Shown: positions 50,859 to 58,956 of the stretch, one piece after another
How positions within the stretch are numbered: position 1 is the first letter of the stretch
Layout: the number at the start of each line of letters is the position of its first letter
From: Nonomuraea fuscirosea
GTDB lineage: Bacteria; Actinomycetota; Actinomycetes; Streptosporangiales; Streptosporangiaceae
Direction: 5' to 3'
NCBI RefSeq assembly: GCF_003001935.1
Contig: NZ_PVNG01000034.1
Span: forward strand, 33,642 to 97,641
DNA: 64,000 bases
Notes under the pieces: generated by a model
Databases searched by the model: none
What the model was told of the DNA's origin: nothing
What the model saw: only the letters and a program-made list of their open reading frames with translations
Translations under genes and position numbers: made by a program

Positions 50859-51307
50859 GTGAGCCTCCTGTGATCCCATGAGACCACTTTGGTGCGCTCG
50901 ACGACGTACGCAACCCGTTTGAGCCCGGTCTTCTCCACGTACGGACGGAGCAGATCGTCCGGGACGCCGGGCGTCATCCTGCGGGCGATGGTCATGCCGA
51001 TGTCCATGACGCGGTCGCGGTCGTCGACCCGGCGGGCGGTGCCGTACACCAGGACGCCGCGCAGCTGGTCGTAGTCGTCGCCGGTCTCGACCAGGCAGCT
51101 CACCCGGGGGTCGCGGGACAGATTGCGGGCCTTCTGCGCCTTCGCGTAGGTCCAGAAGGCGATGTCCCCGTCGGCGAGGCCGTAGAACATGGTCACGAGG
51201 TGGGGGGTGCCGTCTGCGTTGATGGTGGCCAGCTGCAGCTTCCGCGAGCTCTCCAGGAAGGCGGTGACGTCGTCGTCCGACATGGCGATGCGTGCGCGCT
51301 GATTCAC
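50855..51307 (-). CDS. PPOX-class flavin/F420-dependent oxidoreductase
   Basis: A 150-residue split-barrel protein of the pyridoxamine-oxidase-like group, many of which bind F420. Start is taken as GTG at 51305-51307 (VNQRARIAMSDDDVTAFL, a typical N terminus); ATG at 51283 is an alternative. Core segments are LQLATINADGTPHLVTMFY, IAFWTYAKAQKARNLSRDPRVSCLVETG and LRGVLVYGTARRV. It is the first gene of a three-gene operon with ferredoxin and alcohol dehydrogenase. A KstR-like operator begins nine bases upstream of the GTG. Confidence 0.83.
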   Translation of the reverse strand: MNQRARIAMSDDDVTAFLESSRKLQLATINADGTPHLVTMFYGLADGDIAFWTYAKAQKARNLSRDPRVSCLVETGDDYDQLRGVLVYGTARRVDDRDRVMDIGMTIARRMTPGVPDDLLRPYVEKTGLKRVAYVVERTKVVSWDHRRLT

Positions 51308-51315
51308 GTGCCAAG

Positions 51316-51329
51316 TAGAACAGGTTGCA
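51316..51329. promoter_or_regulatory. KstR-like box before the PPOX-ferredoxin-ADH operon
   Basis: TAGAACAGGTTGCA fits the TnnAACnnGTTnnA consensus of KstR, the TetR-family repressor of cholesterol catabolism in mycolic-acid actinobacteria. It lies just upstream of the first start codon. Whether this organism has KstR is not shown by the window. Confidence 0.5.
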
Positions 51330-51380
51330 GAACGGCCCGGCAAGAGCTCGCCGGAATGTTATTCGGTTCGGCTAGGGTGC

Positions 51381-52022
51381 ATGCCTATGTCGATGCCGTC
51401 AGAGCTGCTGCACGCGGCCAAGCACGCCAAGGGATTCATGCCGCTGGACGAGGGCCTGGCCCTGTTCGAGACGGCCTGCCGGTACGGCGAGCTCGGCCCC
51501 ATCTGCGAGATCGGCACCTACTGCGGCAAGTCCGCCGTCTACCTCGGCGCGGCGGCCCGGCAGTGCGGCTCCGTGGTCGTCACCGTCGACCACCACCGCG
51601 GCTCCGAGGAGATCCAGCCGGGCTGGGCGCACCACGATCCGACGCTGGTCGACCCGCGCTTCGGCAAGATGGACTCCCTGCCGACGTTCAGGACCACGAT
51701 CGCCGCGGCCGGCCTGGAGGACGAGGTGATCGCCGTCGTCGGGAGGTCGGAACGGGTCGCCGCGCTCTGGAGCACGCCGCTGGCCATGCTGTTCATCGAC
51801 GGCGGCCACTCCGAGGAGCCGGTGACGCGCGACTACGAGGGCTGGGCCCCGCACGTCATGACGGGCGGGGCGCTGGTCTTCCACGACATCTATCCCGATC
51901 CGGCCGACGGCGGGCAGGCGCCCTTCCAGGTCTACCGGCGGGCGCTGGCGTCCGGGGCGTTCGAGGAGGTGTCGGTGACGGGGTCGCTGCGGGTGCTGGA
52001 GCGGGTCGGGCCGGGCATCTGA
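51381..52022 (+). CDS. Class I SAM-dependent methyltransferase, Methyltransf_24 type
   Basis: A 213-residue O-methyltransferase-like protein. GPICEIGTYCGKSAVYLGAAARQ forms motif I, SVVVTVDHHRG motif II, and LAMLFIDGGHSEEPVTRDYEGWAPHV the acidic post-II metal/catalytic region typical of the macrocin-O-methyltransferase-like group. Start ATG at 51381; ATG 51387 is also possible and would be leaderless relative to TAGGGT at 51373-51378. It is divergent from the PPOX operon and convergent with the DUF1702 gene. Substrate unknown. Confidence 0.83.
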   Translation: MPMSMPSELLHAAKHAKGFMPLDEGLALFETACRYGELGPICEIGTYCGKSAVYLGAAARQCGSVVVTVDHHRGSEEIQPGWAHHDPTLVDPRFGKMDSLPTFRTTIAAAGLEDEVIAVVGRSERVAALWSTPLAMLFIDGGHSEEPVTRDYEGWAPHVMTGGALVFHDIYPDPADGGQAPFQVYRRALASGAFEEVSVTGSLRVLERVGPGI

Positions 52023-52036
52023 GCTTTCGCGCGGCG

Positions 52037-52978
52037 TCAGCAGCGGTGGCGGCGGTTCCATGAGCGGCGGATCTGCGACTGCCAGCGCTGGAAGTCCTCG
52101 TGCGTGTGCGCCTCGTGCCCGAGCGCGATGAGCGCCTGGTCCGTCCACGCGGCCGCCTCCTCCGGGTCGGTCCCGGCCAGGATCGGCACGGCTCGCGCCA
52201 CCTGGGCGGGCAGCTCTCCCGAACGCAGCCGCGCGGCGACCGCGAAGGCGCACCCCTGGGCCAAGTACGCGCGGAACCCGTCGGCCCCGGCGTGCTCGGT
52301 CAGCCACCACAGCTCGTCGGCCTCGGCCCCGCCCGTGTACGTGGCCGCGAACCCGACCCCGCTCCACAGGTCGGCCCGCCGCGGCGCCGGGAATCCGCCG
52401 ATCCGCGTGGCCGCGTCGTCGGGGGAGGCGCCGTCGTGGTACCACAGCAGCCGCCCGAGCCCTTGGTCGAAGACCGCGCAGTGGGCCCTGGTGAGCAGGT
52501 CGGGCATGGTCCGCTCGCCCACCAGGCGATCGGTCCTGGTCAGGGCGAGCTGGAAGCCGAACCCGTCCACCGCCAGCCAGCGCAGCAGCGGATGGGCCCG
52601 GCGCGCGCCCCACACCGGGCGCAGCCGGACGAGCGCGTACCCCCGGCCGGCACCCAGGTAGGCGGCGTGGCGGTGATGCTGGGCGGGGCCGGCCAGTAGC
52701 TCGTGAAGGCGCCGGCCCCGGGTCAGGGTGAGCAGGTCGAGTACGGTGCAGGCGGCGGCCGCTCCCTCGTAGCCGAAGGGCCGCTGCTCGTGCGGGATCT
52801 CCTCGATCTTCTCTGTCTCGCGTGACATCACCGCGTTGTAGCCGAAGACGTACGAGCTCTCGGCCTTCGTGAAGACCATCCGCGAAGGCCCGCCTCTGGA
52901 CCGGAACCTGCGCCGGCCCAGATCGGATTCCAGCGGATCCTTGGCCAGAAACCTTCGCAATCCTCTGGCTCGCGACAC
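52037..52978 (-). CDS. DUF1702-family protein
   Basis: A 313-residue protein of the DUF1702 family, members of which occur beside enediyne and other natural-product or terpenoid genes but lack an assigned reaction. Diagnostic stretches are FGYNAVM, IPHEQRPFGYEGAAAACTVLD, ARRAHPLLRWLAVDGFGF and RRADLWSGVGFAATYTGGAEADEL. I chose the GTG at 52976-52978 (VSRARGLRRFLAKDP), aligning with the usual family N terminus; the frame is open for 52 further codons with unconserved sequence. It precedes the cyclase-like gene's 3' end by about 180 bases on the same strand. No membrane segment is evident. Confidence 0.75.
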   Translation of the reverse strand: MSRARGLRRFLAKDPLESDLGRRRFRSRGGPSRMVFTKAESSYVFGYNAVMSRETEKIEEIPHEQRPFGYEGAAAACTVLDLLTLTRGRRLHELLAGPAQHHRHAAYLGAGRGYALVRLRPVWGARRAHPLLRWLAVDGFGFQLALTRTDRLVGERTMPDLLTRAHCAVFDQGLGRLLWYHDGASPDDAATRIGGFPAPRRADLWSGVGFAATYTGGAEADELWWLTEHAGADGFRAYLAQGCAFAVAARLRSGELPAQVARAVPILAGTDPEEAAAWTDQALIALGHEAHTHEDFQRWQSQIRRSWNRRHRC

Positions 52979-53162
52979 CTGCGGCTCAGCCGCCGGATGG
53001 GTCCTGACCTGGTCCAAGAACGATGTTGTGCCCGTGTCGCCCACGCTTCCCCCGAAGACGCCTCGTACGGCCAGACACGAAGCTAGTAACCCCAATGCGC
53101 CGTTCGACGGCGGCGCACCGGTTGTCCCCGGCAAAGAACCGGCAAAAGCCCTTGTGCGCCGC

Positions 53163-54224
53163 TCAGAGACCCTCTTCGGCCGCCTGCGGCGGCACGCGTA
53201 CGCCGGCGCACCCGCACACGTCAGGATCGAACACGGAGGTCCCGGCGATGTCGCGGAACAGCCCCGCCCCCGCCGAATACCCGGCCAGGGCGTCGGCGGC
53301 GAGCACGGTGGCGGCGGCGGTGTAGCCGGAGCGCTCGTGCGGGAAGTGCTTGCGGTTGGCGAACTGCCAGCCGGTCCAGTACGAGCCGTCCTCGTGCCGC
53401 AGGTGCTGCATGTCCTGGAACAGCGTCAGCGCCCGTTCCCTGTCGCCCAGCGCGTCGAGCGCCAGCACCAGCTCGCACGTCTCGGCCCCCGTGACCCACG
53501 GCTGGTCGGAGACGCACCTGATGCCGAGGCCGGGCACCACGAACGTGGCCCACTCGCGGTCCAGCAGCTGTACCGCCTGCCGCCCGCGCACCGCGCCGCC
53601 GAGGACGGGGTAGTACCAGTCCATGGAGTAGCGGCTCTTGTCGGCGAACGCCTCGGGGTGGGCGGCGAGCACGTGCGCGAGCCGGTCGGCGGCCAGCTCC
53701 CAGTGCGGCTGCGGGTCGCCCAGGTGGTCGGCGAGCAGCACGCCGCAGCGCAGCCCCTGGTGGATGGAGGAGCAGCCGGTGAGCAGCGCGTACGTGGATG
53801 GCCTGCCCCGCGCGTCCCGCTCCCAGACGATCTCGCCGCGTTCGGTCTGCAGCCCCGCCACGTAGTCGAGCGCGGCCTTGACCATCGGCCAGCTCTCCTC
53901 GGTGTGGCGCCGGTCGCCGGTGACGAGGTGGTGGTGCCACACCCCGGCGGCGACGTAGGCGGCGTGGTTGGTCTCGCCGCCCAGCTCCGTGGGCACGCCG
54001 CCGGCCAGCTTCATCGGCCAGGAGCCGTCGGGGCGCTGGTGGCGGGCCAGCCAGGCGTAGCCGCGGCGTACCGGCTCGTCCAACCCCGCCACGGTCATCG
54101 CCATCAGGCACTCGACGTGGTTCCACGCGTCGACGTGGCCCTCGGGCCACGGCACGCCGCCGTCGTCCTGCTGGATCGCCGCGATGCTCAGCGCGGTCTT
54201 CACGACCTCCTCGCGGGAGATCAT
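53163..54224 (-). CDS. Prenyltransferase/squalene-oxidocyclase-repeat protein
   Basis: A 353-residue alpha/alpha-barrel protein with squalene-cyclase/prenyltransferase-type repeats. Repeats with the QW-like pattern are visible: QQDDGGVPWPEGHVDAWNHVE, RHQRPDGSWPMKLAGG and RHEDGSYWTGWQF. It is half the length of true squalene-hopene cyclases and has no DxDD motif, so cyclase activity is doubtful. The C-terminal tail ends with an unusual PDVCGCAGVRVPPQ. The ATG overlaps the methyltransferase stop (ATGA), making it the third gene of a GT4-methyltransferase-cyclase-like operon. Confidence 0.8.
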   Translation of the reverse strand: MISREEVVKTALSIAAIQQDDGGVPWPEGHVDAWNHVECLMAMTVAGLDEPVRRGYAWLARHQRPDGSWPMKLAGGVPTELGGETNHAAYVAAGVWHHHLVTGDRRHTEESWPMVKAALDYVAGLQTERGEIVWERDARGRPSTYALLTGCSSIHQGLRCGVLLADHLGDPQPHWELAADRLAHVLAAHPEAFADKSRYSMDWYYPVLGGAVRGRQAVQLLDREWATFVVPGLGIRCVSDQPWVTGAETCELVLALDALGDRERALTLFQDMQHLRHEDGSYWTGWQFANRKHFPHERSGYTAAATVLAADALAGYSAGAGLFRDIAGTSVFDPDVCGCAGVRVPPQAAEEGL

Positions 54225-54931
54225 GGCTTGCGGACGTAGAGGACCACGCTCTTGCCGATGAGCGGATTGAGCAGGCTCTCGGCGATCCTGGTCGCGGCCG
54301 GGCGCTTCATGATGTCCCAGACCAGCAGCTCGTGGTACGCCTTCGCGAGCGGGTGCTCGTCGTTGTTGACCCCGACCGCGCACTTGATCCACCAGTAGGG
54401 GGCGTGCAGGCCGTGGGCGTGGTGGTGCGGGCCGATGGTGAACCCGATCGACTTGAGCTTGGCCGACAGTTCGGCCAGCGTGTAGATGCGCACGTGACCG
54501 CCGGGGGCCGTGTGGTAGTCCTCGTCCAGCGCCCAGCAGATCCGCTCGGGCAGGAAGCTCGGCACGGTGATCGCGGCGGTGCCGCCCGGCTTGAGCACGC
54601 GGAAGATCTCCCGCATGGCCGCCATGTCGTCGGGGATGTGCTCCAGCACCTCGGCCGCGATGACCCGGTCGAAGGAGCCGTCCTCGAACGGCATGTCCAG
54701 GGCGGTGCCCTGGACGATCTCGCCGGTGGCGCCCACGGGCACCTCGCCCGCCTTGTCCATCGCCGCGAACATGGACGCCACGCCGTCGAGCTCCGACTGG
54801 TCCATGTCGAACGCGATCACGTCCGCGCCCCTGCGCAGCACCTCGAACGCGTGCCGGCCGCCGCCGCAGCCGAGGTCGAGCACGCGCACGCCGGGGCCCA
54901 CGGGCAGCCGGGCGAAGTCCACGGTCAGCAC
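54221..54931 (-). CDS. Class I SAM-dependent methyltransferase
   Basis: A 236-residue methyltransferase. Motif I is VLDLGCGGGRHAFEVLRRG, motif II VIAFDMDQSEL, and AEVLEHIPDDMAAMREIFRVLKPGG contains motifs post-II/III. The C-terminal part (HHHAHGLHAPYWWIKCAVG) is His/Trp-rich and resembles lipid- or sugar-modifying methyltransferases. It begins three bases after the glycosyltransferase stop and overlaps the next gene, so the three are co-translated. Substrate unknown, perhaps the product of the glycosyltransferase. Confidence 0.86.
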   Translation of the reverse strand: MLTVDFARLPVGPGVRVLDLGCGGGRHAFEVLRRGADVIAFDMDQSELDGVASMFAAMDKAGEVPVGATGEIVQGTALDMPFEDGSFDRVIAAEVLEHIPDDMAAMREIFRVLKPGGTAAITVPSFLPERICWALDEDYHTAPGGHVRIYTLAELSAKLKSIGFTIGPHHHAHGLHAPYWWIKCAVGVNNDEHPLAKAYHELLVWDIMKRPAATRIAESLLNPLIGKSVVLYVRKP

Positions 54932-54934
54932 TGG

Positions 54935-56176
54935 TCAGCCTCTCCTTTTGTGGTTCTCGATGGCCTCGTGGTACGCCTCGACGGTCTTCTTGGCCACGAC
55001 GTGCCAGGTGTAACGCTCCATGACCCGGTCGTATCCCGCCTGGCCCACCCGCTCGCGCTCCTCGGGCGAGTCCAGCAGGCGGCGCAGCGCCGCGGCCAAC
55101 TCCTCGGGGTCGCCGGGCGGCACCTGCACGGCCGCGTCGCCGACGACCTCGGGCAGCGCGCCCGTACGGCTGGCGACCAGGGGTGTGCCGCAGGCCATGT
55201 GCTCGACGGCCGGCAGCGAGAAGCCCTCGTACAGCGAGGGCACGACCGAGATCTCGGAGGTGGCGATCAGCTCGCCGAGCTCGTCGTCGGAGATGCCGTG
55301 CACGAAACGCACCTGCTCCTGCAGCGACAGCTCCTGCACGAGCTGCTCCGTCGGGCCGCCCGGGGTGGGCCTGCTGACGACCGTGAGGTGCACCTCGCGC
55401 TCGGTGGCCAGCTTGGCCACGGCCCGCAGCAGCGTCGCGACGCCCTTCATGGGCGAGTCCGCGCTGGCCACGGCGACCATCGAGCCCTTGCGCTTCGGCT
55501 TGTCCGGGCGCGGGTGGAAGTAGCGGGTGTCCACACCCAGCGGGATCAGGCGCATGTTGGCCTGCGGGACGTTGAAGTCGCGGTGGATGTCGGCCAGCGA
55601 CGACTCGCTGACGGTCAGGATGGGGCTCAGCCGGGGCGCGACGCGGGACTGCATCTTCACGAAGCCGTACCAGCGGCGCATGGTCAGCTTCTTCGCGCCC
55701 TTGGCGGCTTCGAGCTCGATCCGCCGGTCCACGCTGATGGGGTGGTGGATGGTGCCGACCACGGGGAACAGCTTCTGGATGCCGAGCAGGCCGTAGCCGA
55801 GGGTCTGGTTGTCCTGGACGACGTCGAAGTCGCCGACGCGCTTCTTCAGCTCGCGGTGGGCGCGCAGGGTGAAGGTCAGCGGCTCGGGGAAGCCGGCCGT
55901 CCACATGGTGCCGACTTCCAGCCAGTCGATCCAGTCGCGGTATTCGCGCAGCTTGGGCGTTCTGAACGGGTCTTCGTCGCGGTAGAGGTCGAGACTGGGC
56001 ACCTCCCGCAGGACGACGCCCTCGTCCAGCTCGGGATAGGGCTGACCGGAGAACACCTCGACGTGGTGGCCGAGCGCGACCAGCTCCCTGCTGAGGTGGC
56101 GGAGATAGACTCCCTGGCCGCCGCAGGTGGGCTTGCTGCGGTAGGACAGAAGCGCGATCCGCAGCCTTCGCTCCAC
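54935..56176 (-). CDS. Glycosyltransferase family 4
   Basis: A 413-residue GT-B retaining glycosyltransferase. IALLSYRSKPTCGGQGVYLRHLSRELVALGHHV is the N-terminal acceptor-side GGxG motif (in parts), and the donor site has VVPSLYEGFSLPAVEHMACGTPLVASRTGALPEVV split around the EX7E motif. The GTG at 56176 is favoured because AAAGGGG is properly spaced from it; GTG 56182 adds two residues. No membrane helix is present. First gene of the three-gene operon, divergent from gmd; a GDP-mannose-derived sugar donor would fit the neighbour but is inferred. Confidence 0.88.
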   Translation of the reverse strand: MERRLRIALLSYRSKPTCGGQGVYLRHLSRELVALGHHVEVFSGQPYPELDEGVVLREVPSLDLYRDEDPFRTPKLREYRDWIDWLEVGTMWTAGFPEPLTFTLRAHRELKKRVGDFDVVQDNQTLGYGLLGIQKLFPVVGTIHHPISVDRRIELEAAKGAKKLTMRRWYGFVKMQSRVAPRLSPILTVSESSLADIHRDFNVPQANMRLIPLGVDTRYFHPRPDKPKRKGSMVAVASADSPMKGVATLLRAVAKLATEREVHLTVVSRPTPGGPTEQLVQELSLQEQVRFVHGISDDELGELIATSEISVVPSLYEGFSLPAVEHMACGTPLVASRTGALPEVVGDAAVQVPPGDPEELAAALRRLLDSPEERERVGQAGYDRVMERYTWHVVAKKTVEAYHEAIENHKRRG

Positions 56177-56338
56177 GGACACCCCTTTCGCCGCCGGTAT
56201 GGCCCTGAGGCGGGCGTGTACCGTGAAAGATGACCTTAGTCCGAGAAGGCTACCATTCGGTAGATCGGGTGGAATTGTTCACAACGGCCGCCACAGGCCG
56301 TGCGAACTGCGACGTTGCTGTAACCGAGCGTGGTTCGG

Positions 56339-56352
56339 TGGAACGTGTTCTA
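56339..56352. promoter_or_regulatory. KstR-like palindrome between GT4 operon and gmd
   Basis: TGGAACGTGTTCTA fits TnnAACnnGTTnnA and contains the perfect palindrome-like GAAC-GT-GTTC. It is 82 bases upstream of the gmd start and 163 bases upstream of the glycosyltransferase start. Functional identity is uncertain because the neighbouring genes are not obvious steroid genes. Confidence 0.4.
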
Positions 56353-56433
56353 TGTCGGTGGATGTGCTATCTAGGCGCTTAGCTGTACATTCCCGTCCCA
56401 AAGGGATGGGGTAGGCGAAAGTTGGAGGACCCC

Positions 56434-57456
56434 TTGGCCAGGCGCGCTCTGATCACCGGCATCACCGGCCAGGACGGTTCCTATCTGGCGGAGCACCTGC
56501 TGGAGCAGGGGTACGAGGTGTGGGGGCTGGTCAGAGGACAGGCGAACCCGCGCGTGTCCCGGATGCGCAAGCTGCTCACCGAGGTCCGGGTGGTGCGCGG
56601 CGACCTGCTGGACCAGGGGTCGCTGATCTCGGCGGTGGAGCGGGTGCAGCCCGACGAGGTGTACAACCTGGGGGCGATCTCCTTCGTGCCCATGTCGTGG
56701 GAGCAGGCCGAGCTCACGGCCGAGGTGACCGGGATGGGCGTGCTGCGGATGCTCGAGGCGATCCGGGTGTGCTCGGGCGTGTCGCGGGGCGGGGCCGCCT
56801 CTGGACAGATCCGCTTTTATCAGGCTTCGTCCTCTGAGATGTTCGGTCAGGTCAGCGAGACGCCGCAGACCGAGCGCACCGCCTTCCACCCGCGCTCGCC
56901 GTACGGGGTGGCCAAGGCGTACGGGCACTTCCTGACCCAGAACTACCGCGAGTCGTACGGGATGTACGCCGTGTCCGGGATCCTGTTCAACCACGAGTCG
57001 CCGCGCCGCGGAGCCGAGTTCGTCACCAGGAAGGTCTCGCTCGGGGTGGCCCGCATCAAGCTGGGCCTCGCCACCGAGCTGCGGCTGGGGAACCTGGAGG
57101 CGCGGCGCGACTGGGGGTACGCCGGCGACTACGTCAAGGCCATGCACCTCATGCTGCGGGCCGGCAAGCCCGAGGACTACGTGATCGGCACCGGGCGGAT
57201 GAAGTCGGTCAGGGAGCTGGTGGAGGCGGCCTTCACCGCCGCCGGGCTGGACTGGGAGCGGTATGTGGTGACCGACCAGGCGCTGCACCGGCCGGCCGAG
57301 GTGGACCTGCTGTGCGCCGATCCCAAGAAGGCGCGGGCGCAGCTGGGGTGGGAGCCGCGGGTGCCGTTCGACGAGCTGGTGGCGATGATGGTCGAAGCCG
57401 ATCTGCGGCTGCTCACCGACGGCGGCGACCCGCACGACGAAGGCTCCTGGCCCTGA
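56434..57456 (+). CDS. gmd: GDP-mannose 4,6-dehydratase
   Basis: A 340-residue extended SDR converting GDP-mannose to GDP-4-keto-6-deoxymannose, precursor of rhamnose-, fucose- or related deoxysugars. The NADP site is ALITGITGQDGSYLAEHLLEQGYEV in parts; catalytic elements are SSSEMFGQV, and SPYGVAKAYGH (Tyr-x3-Lys). FNHESPRRGAEFVTRKV and LGNLEARRDWGYAGDYV are family hallmarks. The TTG at 56434 is chosen because GGAGG is five bases upstream; a TTG at 56422 adds four residues. No reductase/epimerase partner is adjacent. Confidence 0.92.
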   Translation: MARRALITGITGQDGSYLAEHLLEQGYEVWGLVRGQANPRVSRMRKLLTEVRVVRGDLLDQGSLISAVERVQPDEVYNLGAISFVPMSWEQAELTAEVTGMGVLRMLEAIRVCSGVSRGGAASGQIRFYQASSSEMFGQVSETPQTERTAFHPRSPYGVAKAYGHFLTQNYRESYGMYAVSGILFNHESPRRGAEFVTRKVSLGVARIKLGLATELRLGNLEARRDWGYAGDYVKAMHLMLRAGKPEDYVIGTGRMKSVRELVEAAFTAAGLDWERYVVTDQALHRPAEVDLLCADPKKARAQLGWEPRVPFDELVAMMVEADLRLLTDGGDPHDEGSWP

Positions 57457-57487
57457 TCGTCATTCCCTGTGCTGTTCCCGGACGGCG

Positions 57488-58327
57488 CTACTCCTGGGCG
57501 GCGCGGCGGTAGGCGCCAGGGGTGAGGCCGAAGCAGCGGGTGAACCAGCGCGTCAGATGGCTCTGGTCGGCGAAGCCCGTGGCCGCCGCCACCTCGCCGA
57601 TCGGTTCGCCCGCGGCGATCAGCGCGCGGGCCCTCCTGAGGCGGAGCTGGCGCTGGTAGTCGCTGGGCGGCAGGCCGTACTCGGCGTGGAAGGCGCGGTA
57701 GACGGCGTAACGGCTGGCGCCGCACTCACGCGCCAGGTCGTCGATCGTCAGGTCGTCCATCGGACGATCGTGCAGCGCCTGCCTGGCCCGCCTGGCCATC
57801 TTCGGCGCGGCCCGCTTCCCGGCGTCTGCGGCGTCTCCGGCCTTCTTGGTGGCCGCTCGTCCGACGATGCCCGCGACCGCGGCCGTCAGCAGCTCCTCGC
57901 GGCGCAGCGCCGTCGCCGTCGTGCCGCCGTCGAGCAGGGCCGCGTGCAGGGCGCGTAGTGCGTACGCCAGCGCCGGATCGTCCACCACGGGGGAGTCGAA
58001 GAGCGGCAGGCCCGTACGGCGGCCGGTCGCGTCCGCCAGCGCGTCGGCCACCAGTTCCGGACCGAGGTGGACGATCCGGTAGGTGAAGCCGAGCGCGTCC
58101 GCGGCGTGGCCGTCGTGGGGGTCGTCCGGGTTGAAGGCCATGACCATGCCCGCCGCGCTCGTGTGCGCGGCGCCCCGGCAGCTGAACGACTGCGCGCCGG
58201 TCTCGGTCAGCCCGAACGAGTAGGTCTCGTGGCTGTGCCGGTGGTAGACGTGCCGCTCGAAGTGGGCGTGCATGGCCTCGATCGGCAGGTCGGGCGACCG
58301 CCAGTAGCGGGACCAGTCATGCGTCAT
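57488..58327 (-). CDS. AraC-family transcriptional regulator
   Basis: A 279-residue regulator. An N-terminal cupin-like sensing domain (HVYHRHSHETYSFGLTETGAQSFSCRG, with His pairs; MVMAFNPDDPHDGH) precedes a C-terminal double HTH (LTIDDLARECGASRYAVYRAFHAEYGLPPSDYQRQLRLRRA in parts, then EVAAATGFADQSHLTRWFTRCFGLTPGAYR). The ATG at 58325-58327 has GGAGG upstream; an ATG seven codons earlier is less likely. It is divergent from the ArsR/AHSA1 operon; the short spacer contains a palindrome. Confidence 0.9.
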   Translation of the reverse strand: MTHDWSRYWRSPDLPIEAMHAHFERHVYHRHSHETYSFGLTETGAQSFSCRGAAHTSAAGMVMAFNPDDPHDGHAADALGFTYRIVHLGPELVADALADATGRRTGLPLFDSPVVDDPALAYALRALHAALLDGGTTATALRREELLTAAVAGIVGRAATKKAGDAADAGKRAAPKMARRARQALHDRPMDDLTIDDLARECGASRYAVYRAFHAEYGLPPSDYQRQLRLRRARALIAAGEPIGEVAAATGFADQSHLTRWFTRCFGLTPGAYRRAAQE

Positions 58328-58355
58328 GCCTCCATTCTCTATTGACAAGCAGATT

Positions 58356-58367
58356 TTTTACGTAAAA
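58356..58367. promoter_or_regulatory. Palindrome TTTTACGTAAAA between araC-like and arsR-like genes
   Basis: A perfect 12-bp palindrome in an AT-rich stretch unlike its surroundings, downstream of TTGACA at 58342-58347 and 13 bases before the regulator start. It would overlap the -10 region of the rightward promoter, a typical ArsR repressor position. Confidence 0.5.
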
Positions 58368-58380
58368 GATTGTTTTTGCG

Positions 58381-58956
58381 ATGAGAGACGTCCTGTATCT
58401 GGAAGAGATCGAGCAGGCCGAGGCCCTGCTCAAGCCGCAGCGCGTGGAGGTGCTGCGGCAACTGGCCGAGCCGCGCACCTGCTCCGAGGTCGCCGAACGG
58501 CTCGGCCAGACGCCGCAGCGGGTCTACTACCACGTCAAACGGCTGGTCGAGGCCGGGCTGGTGGACCAGGTTTCCGAGCGCAGGGTGCGCGGCATCCACG
58601 AGGGCATCTACCAGGCCGGGGCGCGGTCGTACTGGCTGTCGCCGCGCCTGGTCGGCCGGATCGGGCTGCGCAAGGTTCGCGACGAGCTGAGCCTCGGCTA
58701 TCTGCTCGACCTCATGGAGGAGGTCCAGGCCGACATCGCGGCCCTCGACAGGGCCGCGCCCGAGCTGCCGTCCATCGGAGTGTCCGGAGAGATCCGCGTA
58801 CGTCCGGAGCAGCGGCAGGAGTTCCTGAACGACCTGCAGAGCACGTTGCAGGACCTTTTCACCCGGTACGGCGGCGCCGAGGGCGACGCCTTCAAACTGG
58901 CCGTCGCCTGCTACCCCCAGGCCGAGCCCGCACAAGGAGAACGAGACGATGACTGA
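58381..58956 (+). CDS. ArsR-like winged-helix regulator
   Basis: A 191-residue protein with an N-terminal winged helix (EEIEQAEALLKPQRVEVLRQLAEPRTCSEVAERLGQTPQRVYYHVKRLVEAGLV in parts, residues 8-62), and a C-terminal helical region including DLMEEVQADIAALDRAAPELP. No metal-binding Cys is present. Its end overlaps the AHSA1 gene by eight bases; regulator plus SRPBCC pairs of this kind are common in actinobacteria, and the SRPBCC protein may handle the inducing ligand (inference). Confidence 0.86.
   Translation: MRDVLYLEEIEQAEALLKPQRVEVLRQLAEPRTCSEVAERLGQTPQRVYYHVKRLVEAGLVDQVSERRVRGIHEGIYQAGARSYWLSPRLVGRIGLRKVRDELSLGYLLDLMEEVQADIAALDRAAPELPSIGVSGEIRVRPEQRQEFLNDLQSTLQDLFTRYGGAEGDAFKLAVACYPQAEPAQGERDDD

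Noticed and set aside
50667..51314. A 215-codon fusion ending in the ferredoxin
   Set aside because: The N-terminal part is the oxidoreductase gene read in the wrong frame; the ferredoxin has its own ATG with AGGAGG.
53163..55904. A 913-codon frame spanning the cyclase-like, methyltransferase and glycosyltransferase genes
   Set aside because: Only its last 353 codons are real (the cyclase-like protein from ATG 54224); the upstream part is out of frame with the two other well-supported genes.
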